Shown here one piece after another: positions 1 to 11,445 of a DNA stretch of 64,000 nucleotides; position 1 is the stretch's first letter, and each line of letters starts with the position of its first letter. The notes under the pieces are model-generated. The model did no database searches, was not told the origin of the DNA, and saw nothing but the letters and a program-made list of their open reading frames with translations. Source of the stretch: Polytrichum commune (taxonomy: Eukaryota > Streptophyta > Polytrichopsida > Polytrichales > Polytrichaceae); the NCBI GenBank assembly GCA_950295325.1, contig OX485805.1, positions 36,383,501-36,447,500 on the forward strand, in the 5' to 3' direction. Position numbers and translations under genes: made by a program.

Positions 1-37
1 TTATGAGCACATATGAAGCTTACGGCAAAGTCAAGCT

Positions 38-1611
38 TCATGACTTTTTCCCCGGTATGGGCCACAAATGCGGCCGTATATTGGCTTCCTTTAGGTCCAT
101 ATGAACCTTTAGTGTATCATTCTCTCTAAATATGGTTTTCATGAGACTTTCTGTTATGTTTTTCTCGCAATGCATTACATCCAATGTATTGCATATAAGA
201 AGGCCCTGTTCCGCCAACAAATAACAAGTTAATTATAGTTGCCTATCAAATATAAAAATTAATTTTTTTTAGGAAGTGTTACAATAAATATAACCCCTTA
301 TGACTATACAATTACTTATATAAATATTGGAATAATTACATGACTACAACTAGATATGTTCAATTACTTCCTGTAGTCAAGTTCAATTACTTCTAATAGT
401 CATGTTCATTTACTTCCAATAGTCATGTCTTACTTCTAATATTCCCGGTCTACATTTACAATGACAGTAACACAATAAAGTTGTATGTTTTGTAAACTTC
501 CGATGTTCAAGTAGGACCTATAAGATATGGCCAATAATTCCAACATAAGTTTGCAAGGTGAACCTTCCGTCTTCCTCTTCACTCCATGTTCATGGATTAG
601 ATCCAGTTTGTCTCCTTCTTTATTTCCGGTCGGCTCTACCAACCAATCTTCTCTTTGTTTTGCAAACCGCAAAATATCATGTAGAAGCAAGACCTGCAGG
701 GGAGCTCGGCGTTCCACTTCTCCATCAAAACTAGTTTTCAATCGTCTGTAAGGATGGTGCATTGTCAAATAACGACAATGACCGAGATAAACATTTTTTC
801 CCAAAGACTTGGACCTCCTCGTTGACACATGTGGCCCACATGAAGGACAACCTCTGTACCCCTTTGTGACTTGCCCGGCTAGCAATCCATAGGCCGGAAA
901 GTCATGAATGCTCCACATAAGAATCGCTTAAAGGTTAAAATTTGGGTTCGTATTATCTTTATCCTCTACACATTCGTGGGCCTTCTCCAATAGTGATCCA
1001 TCAATTGCCCACACCCCTTTCCACATCCTTCGTAGTTCCTCAATGAGTGGTGCTAAGTGCACATATATATTTTCTTCTTTAACACCCTCTTTGCTGGGAA
1101 TGATTAGGATTAGCATCACAAAAATTCGCTTGGTAATCAACCATGGTGGCAAATTGTAATTTAGCAATACAATTGGCCATGTATAATGACTTAAAGATTG
1201 GTTAGAAAAGGGATTGACACCATCCAAAGCTAGTGCCAAACATAGATTCCTTGGCTCCTTCGTAAACTCCAGCCACCTAGCATTCACGTGTTTCCATGCC
1301 TTGGAATCCACAACTGATCTTACTTTGGTGTCCTTGTTTTTTCCCTTAACATGCCACATCATAAGTTTAACCAACCGTTTGCATCGGTACATTTGGAGTA
1401 AACGAGGTATAAGAGGAAAATGTCGCAACACATTCACAAAAATGGTATCATAATTGAGAACATACCAAGATTCCTTGCATTCAGGACATTGTTTTGCATC
1501 ATTGAATTTAATCCTGAACAAACAATGGCCAATCTTGCACGCACGAATAGTATTGTAGCTCAAACCCAACTTCTTCACTATTTTTTTTGCCTCGTAATGT
1601 GATGGATGGCA
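38..1611 (-). pseudogene. CACTA (En/Spm) transposase TNP2 fragment, Transposase_21
   Basis: This is the catalytic core of a CACTA-family transposase read on the minus strand. From 1611 downward the frame gives HYEAKK, then LGLSYNTIRACKIGHCLF, then CPECKESW, WHVKGKNKD, LALDGVNPFSNQSLSHYTWP and NLPPW, which is the usual order of Transposase_21 blocks. The piece WSIHDFPAYGLLAG...GCPSCGP at 918-436 follows in the same frame after a TAA at 928-930. In intact relatives this junction reads straight through, so the TAA is a nonsense mutation. A further exon at 220-38 holds NTLDVMHCEKN, after an AG acceptor, and runs into a stop. The N-terminal half is separated from this piece by a 5.3-kb insertion (1615-6880). 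The family is confident; the copy is dead. Confidence 0.88.
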
Positions 1612-1789
1612 AGTTGTGGGAGCCTAATATTCTACAGAAATGTGGAAATACGGAAATACGGATCCATTTTCTATATTTTACCCTGCTCGTATGAGGATAA
1701 TAAGATCTCTTAGGTTAAAATTAATTATACTAGGAAATAGGGCGTTCTAACTCCGCCTCGCACGATAAGAATGATAAAAAATGGTATTA

Positions 1790-2000
1790 TTACCGGTCCG
1801 GCAAATTGGACCAGGGGGACCGTTTGATCATGGTCCGGACTGCTGGTCCGGACCAAATAACGGTTACGCCAAGATTAACCAACGGTCCGGAAGTGGCGGT
1901 TACAACGGACTTGTGGCGGTTGGGAGGAAACCGTTGGTGAACCGTCGGAAAACGGTTGGCAACCGTTTTCCGTTAAAAACAAACGGTAATATGGGAAGGA
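1790..2000. repeat. Cluster of small inverted repeats (GGTCCGGACC, ACGGTTGGCAACCGT)
   Basis: The 5' part of the TCCGGA-rich insertion holds overlapping palindromic words. GGTCCGGAC occurs near 1830 and again near 1850, and the nearly perfect hairpin AACGGTTGGCAACCGTTTT lies near 1950-1970. They precede a purine-rich stretch that looks like a transcribed leader (about 2040-2100). Direct copies of CAGTTGG...CTCCGTA-type sequence at 2107-2180 follow. Confidence 0.5.
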
Positions 2001-2252
2001 AGAGGGAGAAAGGGTATTTAAGGGTCCCTTCCTTCTCCTCCCCACTTTTTGCAAGAAGAAAAAAATTGTTGAGAGAACGAGTGGTGAGGTTGTTTTTTTT
2101 CGAGCCGCCAGCAGTTGGATTGCTGGGACTCCGTAATTTCCAGTTACCGGCAGTTGGCTTGCCGGGATTCCGTAGCCATTAAGCGGAAGAGAGGGAATCC
2201 GGAGGGGAGAGAATTTCCGTAGTTGAGACGGAAGTTGAGAGAAGATAGAAAA

Positions 2253-2630
2253 ATGCCGGAAGCATGGGAAGAGGATCGGAGGGAACCCATCCCGATTCCG
2301 CTCAAAGCCCTCATCCCTGCAATTCTGAGGGAGGACGGGGAGCTGCAGGAGCTAGCAGAGGATCTCCGGGTTATGGGTTGCGCGGGGTTGCTCGCCAAAC
2401 CCTGGAACCTCCGAGTGGAAGATACCCTCCGGGAGTTCAAGTTTGAGAGAGGGAATCAGTGGCTAGGAACCAAGAGGAGGGATCCGGATAGTTGGACTCC
2501 GGAAGTTTGGAATAGGGTCTACGGGTTTCCGAGGGGAATTGCAGAGGGATGGGCCGGCCGCCGCGATGGCATGTTCGCCGGAAAGTTTAGAGGGGACGCG
2601 GTGTCAAGGAAAATGTGCACTATCCGGTAA
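2253..2630 (+). CDS. Hypothetical gag-like exon in the TCCGGA element
   Basis: This open frame of about 125 residues starts MPEAWEEDRREPIPIP. It continues with an amphipathic, charged region and the block DSWTPEVWNRVYGFPRG followed by EGWAGRRDGMFAGKFRGD. I do not recognise the family with certainty. The compact charged character and the Trp/Tyr/Gly block look like an N-terminal capsid-like segment of a retroelement, but that is a guess. The frame ends at CCG|GTAAGC (donor at 2627), so the protein probably continues by splicing into the reading frame around 4.0-4.2 kb. The TCCGGA word is present within the codons. No disabling mutation is seen inside this piece. Confidence 0.4.
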   Translation: MPEAWEEDRREPIPIPLKALIPAILREDGELQELAEDLRVMGCAGLLAKPWNLRVEDTLREFKFERGNQWLGTKRRDPDSWTPEVWNRVYGFPRGIAEGWAGRRDGMFAGKFRGDAVSRKMCTIR

Positions 2631-2639
2631 GCGCCGGAC

Positions 2640-3990
2640 TTCTATTTTATGGTAGTGTTTAAAAAAAATATAGTAGTTTTCCTTCTCCTACACTTTTGAT
2701 GTAAATCTCTCTCAATGTGGTTCCTCTAAACTTCAGAATAGTATAACTCAAAAGCAACTCATCTTCTTCAACTAAAATTTGGTACACTTATTAAGTACCT
2801 TATCAAAAGCATTCCCACCAAATTTGAGCACAATCAGAGTTCATATGCAAAAGTTATGCATTATATTCTAACTCTAACTACTTAGCATGAATGTTGTGAT
2901 AAAACACCCGGTCACTAAAACCTCAATAACTTCCTACTCTTATATCCAAAAAATCTCAGATTTTAACACAAGATAGATGTGTAAGTTCAGAAGGTGGTGT
3001 CAAATTTTGTATCCATATCTATAACCCTCTAAAAGATACATATTTTCAAACCTTGCTAGTTTAGTTGGCTTTGTTCCTAGACACCCTTCCCTTCAACTTT
3101 TAATAATTTTTTCATGCCAATGACTAAAGCTCTCAAATTTTTACCACAACTTCCATAACTTATAATAAACAATCCCTCAAATTTTCATATCCATTGAACA
3201 CTCTGATCATCCATAATTGACAAATCTTTCACTATAAAGTTCTGCTCAAGTTCATAACCAATAAAACACAACAAGTAGTGCATCTAGTGCAATCTAGTCA
3301 CTCTAAATGCCACACCTCCACACCCTTTTATGTAGATGAGCTTCCTAAGCACTTATTCCTCTCAAAATGCTCTAAGCTCCCTCGATCCTACACAAGTATC
3401 AACTTCAAAATACTAATGGTCCCCCCTTAAACACTCTTCTAACACCCCTTAAATAGTCTTCCACCTTGCCCCCCTTCGGCCAATAGGAAACCATCGAGGT
3501 AAGGTCCTTTAGAACCCCTCAAAGTGGCTTGCTAATGGGTAACCTTTGGGGTTAAAGGTTTCTAGAATCCTTATCCTACTAGAAATAAGAAAGATATGGG
3601 GTTAAAGGTTTCTAGAACCTTTATCCCGCTAGAAATAGGAAATTTGGGGCTAAAGGCTAATCCGGCAAGCCAATAGGAATTTAAAGTAAAAACCTTCTAG
3701 AACTCCTAGGTGGTTAACTATTGGCCCGCCGGTAAATCCAATCTTACCTACCACATCCATCTACCAACTCATGCGGTCTTCAACTTAAGACCGGTTTTTA
3801 CCTAACTAAGATCAACTTAAAAATAACGAAAACAAATAAAATATCTAAATTCTAACTAATAGACCGCCCACATCACGACAACGGACCTGAAGGACGGCTT
3901 CCACCCCGGGAACTGCCGGAACCTTAGAGAGCGGAGGGTATTAGAATTCCTCCTGCCCATCCTTAACCCGGACAAGCCCAAGCGGATTAG
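2640..3990. other. AT-rich non-coding spacer or intron with a ~50-bp direct repeat
   Basis: No gene is visible. The stretch is AT-rich, in contrast to the flanking TCCGGA-rich coding pieces, and starts just after a GTAAGC donor, so it may be an intron. It contains two adjacent copies of a unit beginning GGGGTTAAAGGTTTCTAGAA, at about 3548-3588 and 3598-3638, and a third degenerate echo near 3650-3700. Confidence 0.4.
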
Positions 3991-4156
3991 CCATACCATG
4001 GCTAACACCCTGTTCGGTGCTATGTCCGGAGTCCGGCCCGTGAATTGGGGGTTGATAATTCACAAAATAGTAGGGCGGGCCCTCCCCAATGTAGGCCGGA
4101 AACCCTCCTTCTTCTCCCCCTTCATTCTGCACCTCTATCAGCACTTTGACTGCATC

Positions 4157-5586
4157 ATGGCCGAGGAGGAGGACCTGCTAACGATAGCGGCGGACGAGGT
4201 CACCTACAAGCTCCATCCGGAAGTCGGAGACCTCGAGACGGAAACTTCCAGCGACCCCATCATTCCGGAAGCGCCCCCCTCTTCACCCGGAAGCCCGCCG
4301 CTGACCCTCCAGAGACCAATCTCTCCTCCCCCTCACTATCATCCGGAACCCGGACCCAGCCGGGAGGCCACTTGGCGGAATGTGGATCTCTCCGCTTGGG
4401 ACTTTCCAGAAAATCCCTTCAAGCGGGTCCAGGAGGGGCTAGAGGACCTGCAGAACCAGTACTTCCGGCTGGAACACATCGTCCGGGGAGCGAACCAGGC
4501 CCTGGACGACTGCGGACCCGGAAATATTCTCCGGGAGTTGGCGAAGAGGGCGGACAGGAAGGAGCTCGAGCAAGCCAAGACGGAGAACGCTCACCTCACC
4601 GCGTAGGTAGTGGCCATGACTCAGGAGTTGAGTCAGAAGAGCGAGGAGATCCGGAAGTACCACGCGGAGAGGGCAGTGGTCTTCAGTCGGATCCGGGAGC
4701 TGGTGGGGCATCCGGCAGAGATCGTCAACAAGGCGCATCTCTACGACCGGATGATGGAGTCCGGGGAACCAGCTTCCGCTAGGCAGACCCTCCCCCTCCT
4801 CGTGAAATACTCACGGACGATGAAGGATCTCCTGGCGGAAATCCAGAAGGTGGTTCCGCCAAGCGGAACACCCCGGCGGGTACTTTATCCGGGTCCGCCT
4901 GGGTCACCAACCGGAACCCTCTACGAGGTGGTTGGTGAAGTCGCCCTGGTCCAGAATCCGCCAACGGCTGTAGGACCCAGCCAGCAGGGAGGCGGCTCTC
5001 GGCCTGCCAGTTCCGGAAGAGCTCCGGAAAGGATCCGCTCTCCCCAGGTGAGGCGGAAGAGCACCGGGTCTGTTAGATCCGGACGAGGCCAGTCCCCTGT
5101 TCCGCGGACCTCGGATCGGTCCCGGACTCCGGACAGAGCTCGGACCCCGATAAGGCACCAAACTTCGGATGAGAGGCAACTCCGAGTAGGGGTAAGGCCC
5201 CTATGACCCAAGCCTCGCCGTCGTCTCCTCCGGATTGCCAAATGGTGAGCTCATTCCCTCCGCCACCCTCGAGGGCAGCCTCCTCCAGGGATCCACGGAC
5301 GACCTCGATCTCGGGAGGACAGAATCCGGAACAGCGCACCGGAAGCGATCCTTCCCCGATCCGGAGCATCCGGAAGGGAAGTACAGTTTCCGGAACACCA
5401 GGTTCCGGAACACCACGGATAGAAGGAGCAGCGGACTCGGAGGATGAGATTGCCCCTTCTCCAAACATGAGGAGGATGCTTACGCGGCTGCAGAAGGCAT
5501 CGCCGGGAGGGGGCTCATCCGCCGTCAGCGGCCTCGGCAGCCATTCGAAGGAAGGAACAACTCAAAAGAAGTACCGCTCTTCTTAA
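4157..5586 (+). pseudogene. Coiled-coil and Pro/Ser/Arg-rich protein of the TCCGGA element, broken
   Basis: The reading frame from MAEEEDLLTIAADE runs to a TAG at 4604-4606 and resumes in the same frame (VVAMTQELSQKSEEIRKYH) to 5206. There it overlaps an ATG in the next frame (ATGA at 5203-5206), which runs on to 5586. Read across these two faults the product is about 475 residues. It has an acidic and proline-rich N-terminus, a long helical coiled-coil-like middle (about residues 95-220, crossing the TAG), and a C-terminal half rich in Ser, Pro, Arg and Thr (RSGRGQSPVPRTSDRSRTPDRART). The R/S/P tail suggests nucleic-acid binding, but I do not recognise the family. An upstream in-frame ATG at 3998 is possible; 4157 is preferred because the region before it looks less protein-like. 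Confidence 0.45.
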
Positions 5587-6880
5587 CTTAGGATGGTAGT
5601 TAGATTAGTTAGGCAGAATAGAGGTAGGAAGATAGGACTTCATAGTTTTTGAAGTTAAGGAATAAAATTCTCCCTTGGGTTTTTGTCAACGGAAAATCCG
5701 GGAGGACGGAAGCAGTTAGGGTTTTCTTAGTGGCGGCCGCCTGGGCCGCCGCCCTCAGGTTAGGGATTTTTAGGCCTCTACTTAAGGCTGAATAAGGAGC
5801 TGGAGAGGGGTTCCTTCTCCATTGTTGTATTTTGATTGCTCCTACTCTAATAAACTCCTTAATTTCTCAACTCCTTGACTTTCCTTGATTGATTTTTTTG
5901 TGTACGAATGATTCGGAGATAGTTAGCGGAGGAGAGAGAGAGAGAGAGCATGAGGGGATAGGAGTTCCGGATAGGACATGGGAGAAGAGACCCGGATCAG
6001 ATCTAGTTATTGCCTTGCGGATCCTCTCTGTGTGTAGTGGGAGGGAAACCTCACTATTCCGGATGGTTGAGTAACGTCTAGGTGGGATAGCTGTTGGGAG
6101 GATTGGGTGAGATCCGGAAGGAATCCGGACTTGCACCATCCGAGCTTCTGAAGAGGTCCCACCGCCCTTAGACAGACCAATCCGGAAAGTGGTACGGATC
6201 GCCCAGTTAGCTCAGATTGAGTAGAGTCCAAGGTAGTAGTAGCCGGATCGATCCGTCAGAAGGAGGAGGGAAGGATCGGAACAGTTAGGATTATGGGTCG
6301 GAGGCCATCTCCGGAGTATAGTGGGAAGGGGACCTCATTGTTTCGGATGTCTGGGTAACGTCTAGGTGAGATAGCCGTGGGGAGGACTGGGTAAAGATCC
6401 GGAAGGGATCCGGACTTGCGCCAATCTGATCTTCTGAAGAGGTCTCACCGCTTGTGGACGGGACAATCTTGAAAGTGGTACGGATCACCCACTTATCCCG
6501 TCGAGTCCGATCTCCGGGTGGAATCCGGAATACTCCGATCGTTGTAGTCCTAAGATATAATCCGGGTTTCCCTGTGTGACCTACCAAGACGGATTTGGCC
6601 AAGCCGGATTGGCTGTGAGGGAATATCCGGATTCCAATCTTATAAGGGACGTCTTCACCGGAAGAAACCACCTATTCTAAAGGGTAGAACGTAGAGGGGT
6701 AAATCTGGACCATAGGGGTGACTAAGTATTATAATTAGGACTTAGGGATACAATCCGGAAAGGCAAACTCCGGAAGGGGAAGAGTTTCCAAAAAGACCGG
6801 AAGGCCGGAAACCGGAGTTTCCGGAAATTCGGCTAAGGAGTGGAAGATAAGTGGGTACGGAGAGTTCTCGACCTCCTACA
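5587..6880. repeat. 3' non-coding part of the TCCGGA element with a ~284-bp direct duplication
   Basis: No convincing gene lies here. Two copies of a block run from about 6030 to 6215 and from about 6314 to 6500. Each contains GTAACGTCTAGGTG, then a GGATCCGGACTTGC-type stretch, then TCTGAAGAGGT and AAAGTGGTACGGATC. They are roughly 284 bp apart and about 80% alike by eye. TCCGGA words are frequent in both. A purine run of GAGAGA lies at 5931-5948. Confidence 0.6.
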
Positions 6881-7391
6881 CTTCACAGAATCCCTGGACG
6901 ATACTAGGGTCATCCGGACAAAATCGGATTAGGCACTTAAAAACGCCAATCCGGATATTTTGGTGTTCGTGTGTTCCCACACAAGTATTTTCTTTGGAAG
7001 CAACTGCTTGCAACCGGTTGGTAGGGTTGTCATTGAATAGTGGAGTTCTAACTTCTTTCAATAATTCCTCCATGTTCTCAACATTGTCATCATTATCTTC
7101 ATCATCCACATATGGTTCTAAATTGGCCGATTCGTCCAAGTCTTCATGAATTTCATGAAGTTCTTCTTCCGTTTCCTCTTTGTTTGGAGTGGTATTTGTA
7201 CATCCAGGCAAACCATCATACCTCATGAAACATTCATTGACCATCTGAATTACTTCCACTTCTTCATTATTATCCTGCATCATTTCTGCATTTTTTTCTA
7301 GTGTCATGCCTCCATTTACAATGATATAATGGAAATGTAATGATATAACTGTATATGGAAATTGGATGTACGAATGTTTTTTTATATCCAC
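6876..7391 (-). pseudogene. CACTA transposase N-terminal acidic region, interrupted
   Basis: The minus-strand frame reads NNEEVEVIQMVNECF, then a long Glu/Asp-rich linker. It then reads MEELLKEVRTPLFNDNPTNRLQAV, the block that precedes Transposase_21 in CACTA proteins (leucine-rich helix, then a PLF motif). The frame leaves CACTA-like sequence at about 6890, where the TCCGGA-rich insertion starts. The matching downstream sequence (HYEAKKIVKKLGLSYNT) resumes at about 1611, so the two pieces were one gene before the insertion. Confidence 0.6.
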
Positions 7392-7668
7392 AAGTACGAA
7401 TTTCCATATACATCCACAAGTTTAGTTGTACAATGATATAATGACATGTAACCTCGGGGGGTGCACCTTTCATTAAAACCTAGAATCACGTGCGTTCACT
7501 GCATACTCTAAAAACCCCCTATATACAAGTTATTTTTTGTGAAATGAAGTAATACACATACAATTGCAACAATAAATATACAAGTGACAATATGTATACA
7601 CAAAAAACAAGTATACAAATATACTTTTGAACAATAATCAACCCCTATAATATGTATAACAAAATATC

Positions 7669-7941
7669 CTAGCTTTCATCAGCAAAGTCGTTGAAAACTT
7701 TTTCATCTCCCGGATGTAACTCATAAACATTTGATTCACCAATATATGTCATTGTAGCCAATGCAATTATTGTCTCTAATTCTACCATCAAATGATCACT
7801 AAGATCATATGTCCACTTGTTGTTAGCCCCTTTTTGATACCAACATAAACCAATCTCCACGTTTGATGGACGGTCCATCAAGTCAATTGGATCCATATAC
7901 TCCACCCAACGATTACCAAACAATTTCCAAACAATTTCCAA
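7669..7941 (-). CDS. Short unrecognised ORF inside the CACTA region
   Basis: This frame of about 90 codons contains WYQKGANNKWTYDLSDHLMVELETIIALATMTYIGESNVYELHPGDE. I do not recognise it. It lies between the wrecked SET-domain gene and the acidic CACTA piece on the same strand. It could be a further exon of either, or a fragment of a captured gene. It might also be chance. Confidence 0.25.
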   Translation of the reverse strand: MEIVWKLFGNRWVEYMDPIDLMDRPSNVEIGLCWYQKGANNKWTYDLSDHLMVELETIIALATMTYIGESNVYELHPGDEKVFNDFADES

Positions 7942-8223
7942 ACGATTTCATCCAATATGAAAACTTATGATATGTAGTATAGTAACAGTACCATACAAGT
8001 ACAATTATTGTATATTTTTTAAAGGCCTTCCATATATGTACGTAACTATAAATTATAACATGTATACCATATGTATACGTAATACGGCAAGGTCCAAATC
8101 AATACCCCTCCTATGCACTCACGTATACTCGTACATGTTTAGTACAGTGCGCCCCCCGAGCATGTAACATCATCTTACTACAAGTTATGACCCACTATGG
8201 CACCCTAGATATGAATATGACTT

Positions 8224-8790
8224 CATGGTGCCCTTTCTTCTAGTACAATACATAGTTTTAAGATTAAGAATAAATTAAATATGCAAAATAGCTTAAAAAA
8301 ATAAAATGAGTTCAATTCACGGAGTAATGTGCATATAACTCTTTTCATGCATCTATCCCTTGATGCAATTGTCATAACAAAACCCCATTCAGTCATCTTC
8401 CAAGGTTTTGGAAATATGCTATATTCCCACGCTACATTGCCAATTTCTTCTCGTCCTATGGAGCTATTAATAAAACCTGCAACATTGCCCCTCTCCACAC
8501 TCCTGTTTATATAATTATCATCCTTGGCTTTTAAGGACATAACTTTTGAAGTAGGGCACAAGATTTATCATTTTTTGGTATTCTAACTTGTTGTATTGGG
8601 GACCCACAAATGGCAAAAGAATATCGCCTAATTTTGCGGAAACCATAGCAAATAAACCCCATCCCATGAATGAAAATTTTGAAATTTTCACTTCCCAATT
8701 TCTTTGGGTGAAAGGTGAAAGTGGTGAACTTTGGTATGGGACCATTGTACCACTGCCCATTAAAGGCTTCAAACCTCCGATTCATCAATG
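8224..8790 (-). pseudogene. Decayed SET-domain (methyltransferase-like) gene captured in the CACTA element
   Basis: Read with frame changes on the minus strand, this is a recognisable SET domain. It contains GWGLFAM (as in the GxG/GLFA start), GDILLPFVGPQYNKLEY, then YINRS, GNVAGFINSSIG (the NH/S-type cofactor-binding block), NVAWEYS, WGFVMTIASRDI and ELYAHYS (the final GEEL-TxY-type block). The frame shifts near 8540, where YVLKSQ passes to DDNYINR. It shifts again near 8360, where the last block also contains a TGA. The gene is therefore dead. It sits between the CACTA N-terminal exon and its acidic region on the same strand. SET proteins modify lysines in histones or other proteins; whether this one ever served the element is unknown. 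Confidence 0.65.
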
Positions 8791-8931
8791 TCAGCTCCTC
8801 ATTAGTGTAATTTCTCTTTTCGGGCCAGTTTTGGAGTTCTCATCTCTTTTAACAACAATTATATGGCCACCTTAGCTGCTTCCTCAACAAAATGTTGTCT
8901 TTGTGCCTACACGAAAGTAATAAATATTACA

Positions 8932-9192
8932 TCAAAATTCAATCAACTCATTTATAAAATAATATAATACAATGAACATAAATATATCACATACCAATAT
9001 GGATTTTGTAAACGTTGAATCTCGTTTATATCGACGGAGATGTTTTTGTATGGTTGCTCTTGACAAAACCTTTCTCCCTGCACACATACTACAAGGGCAT
9101 CGATACTTTACCAATCCTCTTTTGTCTGCTTCTTTTTCCTCCGAGTTCCACAACTCCAAGTCCAACAGTGCGTGCCTTGATGTTTCATCCAT
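8932..9192 (-). pseudogene. CACTA N-terminal exon, Transpos_assoc-like zinc domain
   Basis: This exon starts MDETSRHALLDLELW and contains KYRCPCSMCAGRKVLSRATI followed by HLRRYKRD. The CPC-x2-C...HL pattern is the Transpos_assoc domain found at the start of CACTA proteins. The exon ends at ATATTG|GTATGT, with the donor just below 8995. In position and strand it fits as the first coding exon of the element whose later parts are at 6876-7391 and 38-1611. Confidence 0.6.
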
Positions 9193-9209
9193 TTTGAATC
9201 TATATTAAA

Positions 9210-10900
9210 GTAAATGAAATTTGGTTACTCCAAATGTGAACTTAAATTATGTGATAAAAGATGTGGGCACACTTGCAAAATAAAATCCCCAACAACATCA
9301 TTTGCCCCAAATATGTTGTAATTAGCCTAGAGAACTTAAAATGTGGGTTGCTTTAATTTAAAGTCCACATCTTTATGTAATGTAGTGAATGACATTACTT
9401 GACATAGTAAACAACAACTGAAGGCAATGAACTATTTTTCCCGCCTAAATACCCATGATGCCAGTAAAATGATTATTCAAATACTGAAAGGTATAAGAGC
9501 TACAGGTGGGGGGCCTGGCGTTTTTCCTTCCTGCATACTTCACACCTTAGAACCCTACTTTGCACACTTCAACCTCTTCAAACCTTACTTGCACGCTTCA
9601 CAACTTAGGAACCATAGTTCCACACTTCACAACTTCTGAAACCCTAGTTTACACTTCAAACCCTTCAATCCGTTCAACTTTCTACACACAAAATGAGAAT
9701 CTTATGATTCCAACTTAGAATCGCTTGAAGGGCAAAACACCGAAAGTGAGGCAACCTACCAGTGGGGTTAAGACATCAACAACCTAATGTTTGTTTGAAT
9801 ACCCTAAACATATATGAGGTTAGCGTATGTCAACTTAGCTTACCCTATGTCACACAACTAATGTTAGTGTATCTCACTTTGATAGTTGATCTTGACTCCC
9901 AAAACTTAGACAACGAATGTCAGTTTGAAATCCCTAAACTAACATATCATCAAAGCTTATGTCAACTTAGCTCACCCTATGTCAAACATTCTATGTTAGT
10001 TCAACCCACACAGAAATTTGATTTGGATTCCTAAACCTTAAACAAGTAATGTGAGTTTGAAAGAACCTAAGGATCCAAGCCCCTGTTGTGCCTAACCCCT
10101 GGAACCTGGTTGAGTTCTCCTCCTTTTAGAACAACAATTTATTGAAATTCTATCCTTCTGTCTAGAGCCCCCAACTCACATCAAATTAATATGGAGTATA
10201 AACTACCCACCTTACTTAGTGTAATAGCTATATTGTGCGAAGAAGACATGAAGACATTGTTTGTAGAGGTTTCCCAATTCATTGCAATCAATGTTTGTAT
10301 GCTAGGAAAAATGCGAGAGTTACTGGCTAACACATTCAAGGATTCAAGGAAAATCTCCGATTCCCTCAAGCCACCTAGGAGGAGTTCAAGGTTGTCAACC
10401 TTACCATCAATATCAACGCAAATAGAGGCAAGAAAGAGCAACAAGTGAGATGGTCTGTCCAATGAACAAATAGAAAAAATAATAATGATGTAGACTATGC
10501 GTTAGAATCACAAACCGAAGAGGAAGAAGAGGAGCCCAAAATACCCCTCACACTCCAGAAGAAACTGGTAAGTTAAACAAATATTTGGCTATAAATGTCA
10601 TTTCAGGTCTTGCATTCTTTAAGTTATTCAATTTCATGCATTGAACATAAACACAAAGGAATAAGTATTGTAAGTGTCATTGTATGTATTATATGTAATC
10701 CTAATAGTCAATCATAGTTCTGCACTGTGATCTACATCCAATCTGGTAGGACTATAATTCTAGTCATGTACAATTGAATATTACTATGTATTCATGAAAA
10801 TTACTATATACAGTTGAACACTACTATGTACATTTTCACATCACTCTCTATACAAAAAATATGTTATGAATTTGCATGACTAAAACCATTTTAACAATTT
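9210..10900. repeat. Non-coding stretch with degenerate tandem repeats
   Basis: No gene is supported. At 9530-9665 a degenerate ~30-bp unit built on CTTCACAACTT/AACCCTA recurs about four times. At about 9815-10040 a ~135-bp unit occurs twice; each copy has TATGTCAACTTAGCT, then ACCCTATGTCA, then TATGTTAGT-like and TTTGA words. The rest is AT-rich and without visible structure. Confidence 0.5.
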
Positions 10901-11061
10901 CTTTTGCAGCCATCCAAAAATCCAAGAATCTGGTCACAAAAGAAGAAAAAGATGGCTTCAACCCCTAGGGACAAGAGCAAACTATCCGTTGACGATCTTA
11001 AAGATTGGGAGAAAGATGGTGGCAATGATGATGATGGTGAAGAGGAAGGTTAAATTTTTGA

Positions 11062-11445
11062 TTGGAGCAAGCCAATCCATATAGAAGAGGAGATGATTAT
11101 GTACGAGTGCGGGAGGAGCAACTACAAAGAGATGATGTTGTTGCTCCCAATGATGGTGTTGCAGCCAAGTTGACCTTGGAAATTGAAAAGAAAGAGTTGG
11201 AAATCATGAAAAAAGAATTGGCATTGACATCACGCATTCACTCGGTGAGGTCACATAATAGTGTTGAAGAAGAAGATGGGCTTGACGAAGAATGGGTTGC
11301 AATACGAAGGAAATCAACACATAACTCACAAATGAAGGCTAAGAGGAGGGCTACCAACAAAGCATATCGGGAGCAATTTGAAGGAAGAGCGAGGGAGGGA
11401 AAACATAAATTTGTTGTGGATCTTGATGATAATGGTATACAATAG
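11062..11445 (+). CDS. Lysine/glutamate-rich ORF, probably transposon-derived
   Basis: This frame of 127 codons encodes a charged helix (KLTLEIEKKELEIMKKELALTSRIHSVRSHN), then EEWVAIRRKSTHNSQMKAKRRATNKAYREQFEGRAREGKH and a stop. The composition resembles the C-terminal coiled-coil tail of trihelix/Myb-like accessory proteins of plant transposons. I cannot assign it to a family. An in-frame stop lies just upstream, and the codons before that (about 10900-11050) are also lysine-rich, so it may be the last part of a broken longer gene. Confidence 0.35.
   Translation: MEQANPYRRGDDYVRVREEQLQRDDVVAPNDGVAAKLTLEIEKKELEIMKKELALTSRIHSVRSHNSVEEEDGLDEEWVAIRRKSTHNSQMKAKRRATNKAYREQFEGRAREGKHKFVVDLDDNGIQ

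Larger units (their letters stand above)
1615..6880. mobile_element. TCCGGA-rich insertion splitting the CACTA gene (boundaries approximate)
   Basis: Between the CACTA pieces at 1611 and about 6890 the composition changes to GC-richer DNA packed with CCGGAA/TCCGGA. The palindromic hexamer TCCGGA and its variants occur dozens of times, in coding-like and non-coding parts alike. The block begins TGTGGGAG and ends CTCCTACA, a short imperfect inverted pair of the TG...CA type. I found no matching target-site duplication and no pair of direct LTRs, so the class is open. It could be a large non-autonomous LTR-like element or a TIR element. Two coding stretches (2253-2630 and 4157-5586) probably belong to it. 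Confidence 0.55.

Noticed and set aside
1615-6880. Complete LTR retrotransposon
   Set aside because: The TG...CA ends were suggestive, but no direct LTR pair, protease, reverse transcriptase or integrase was found, and no matching target duplication.
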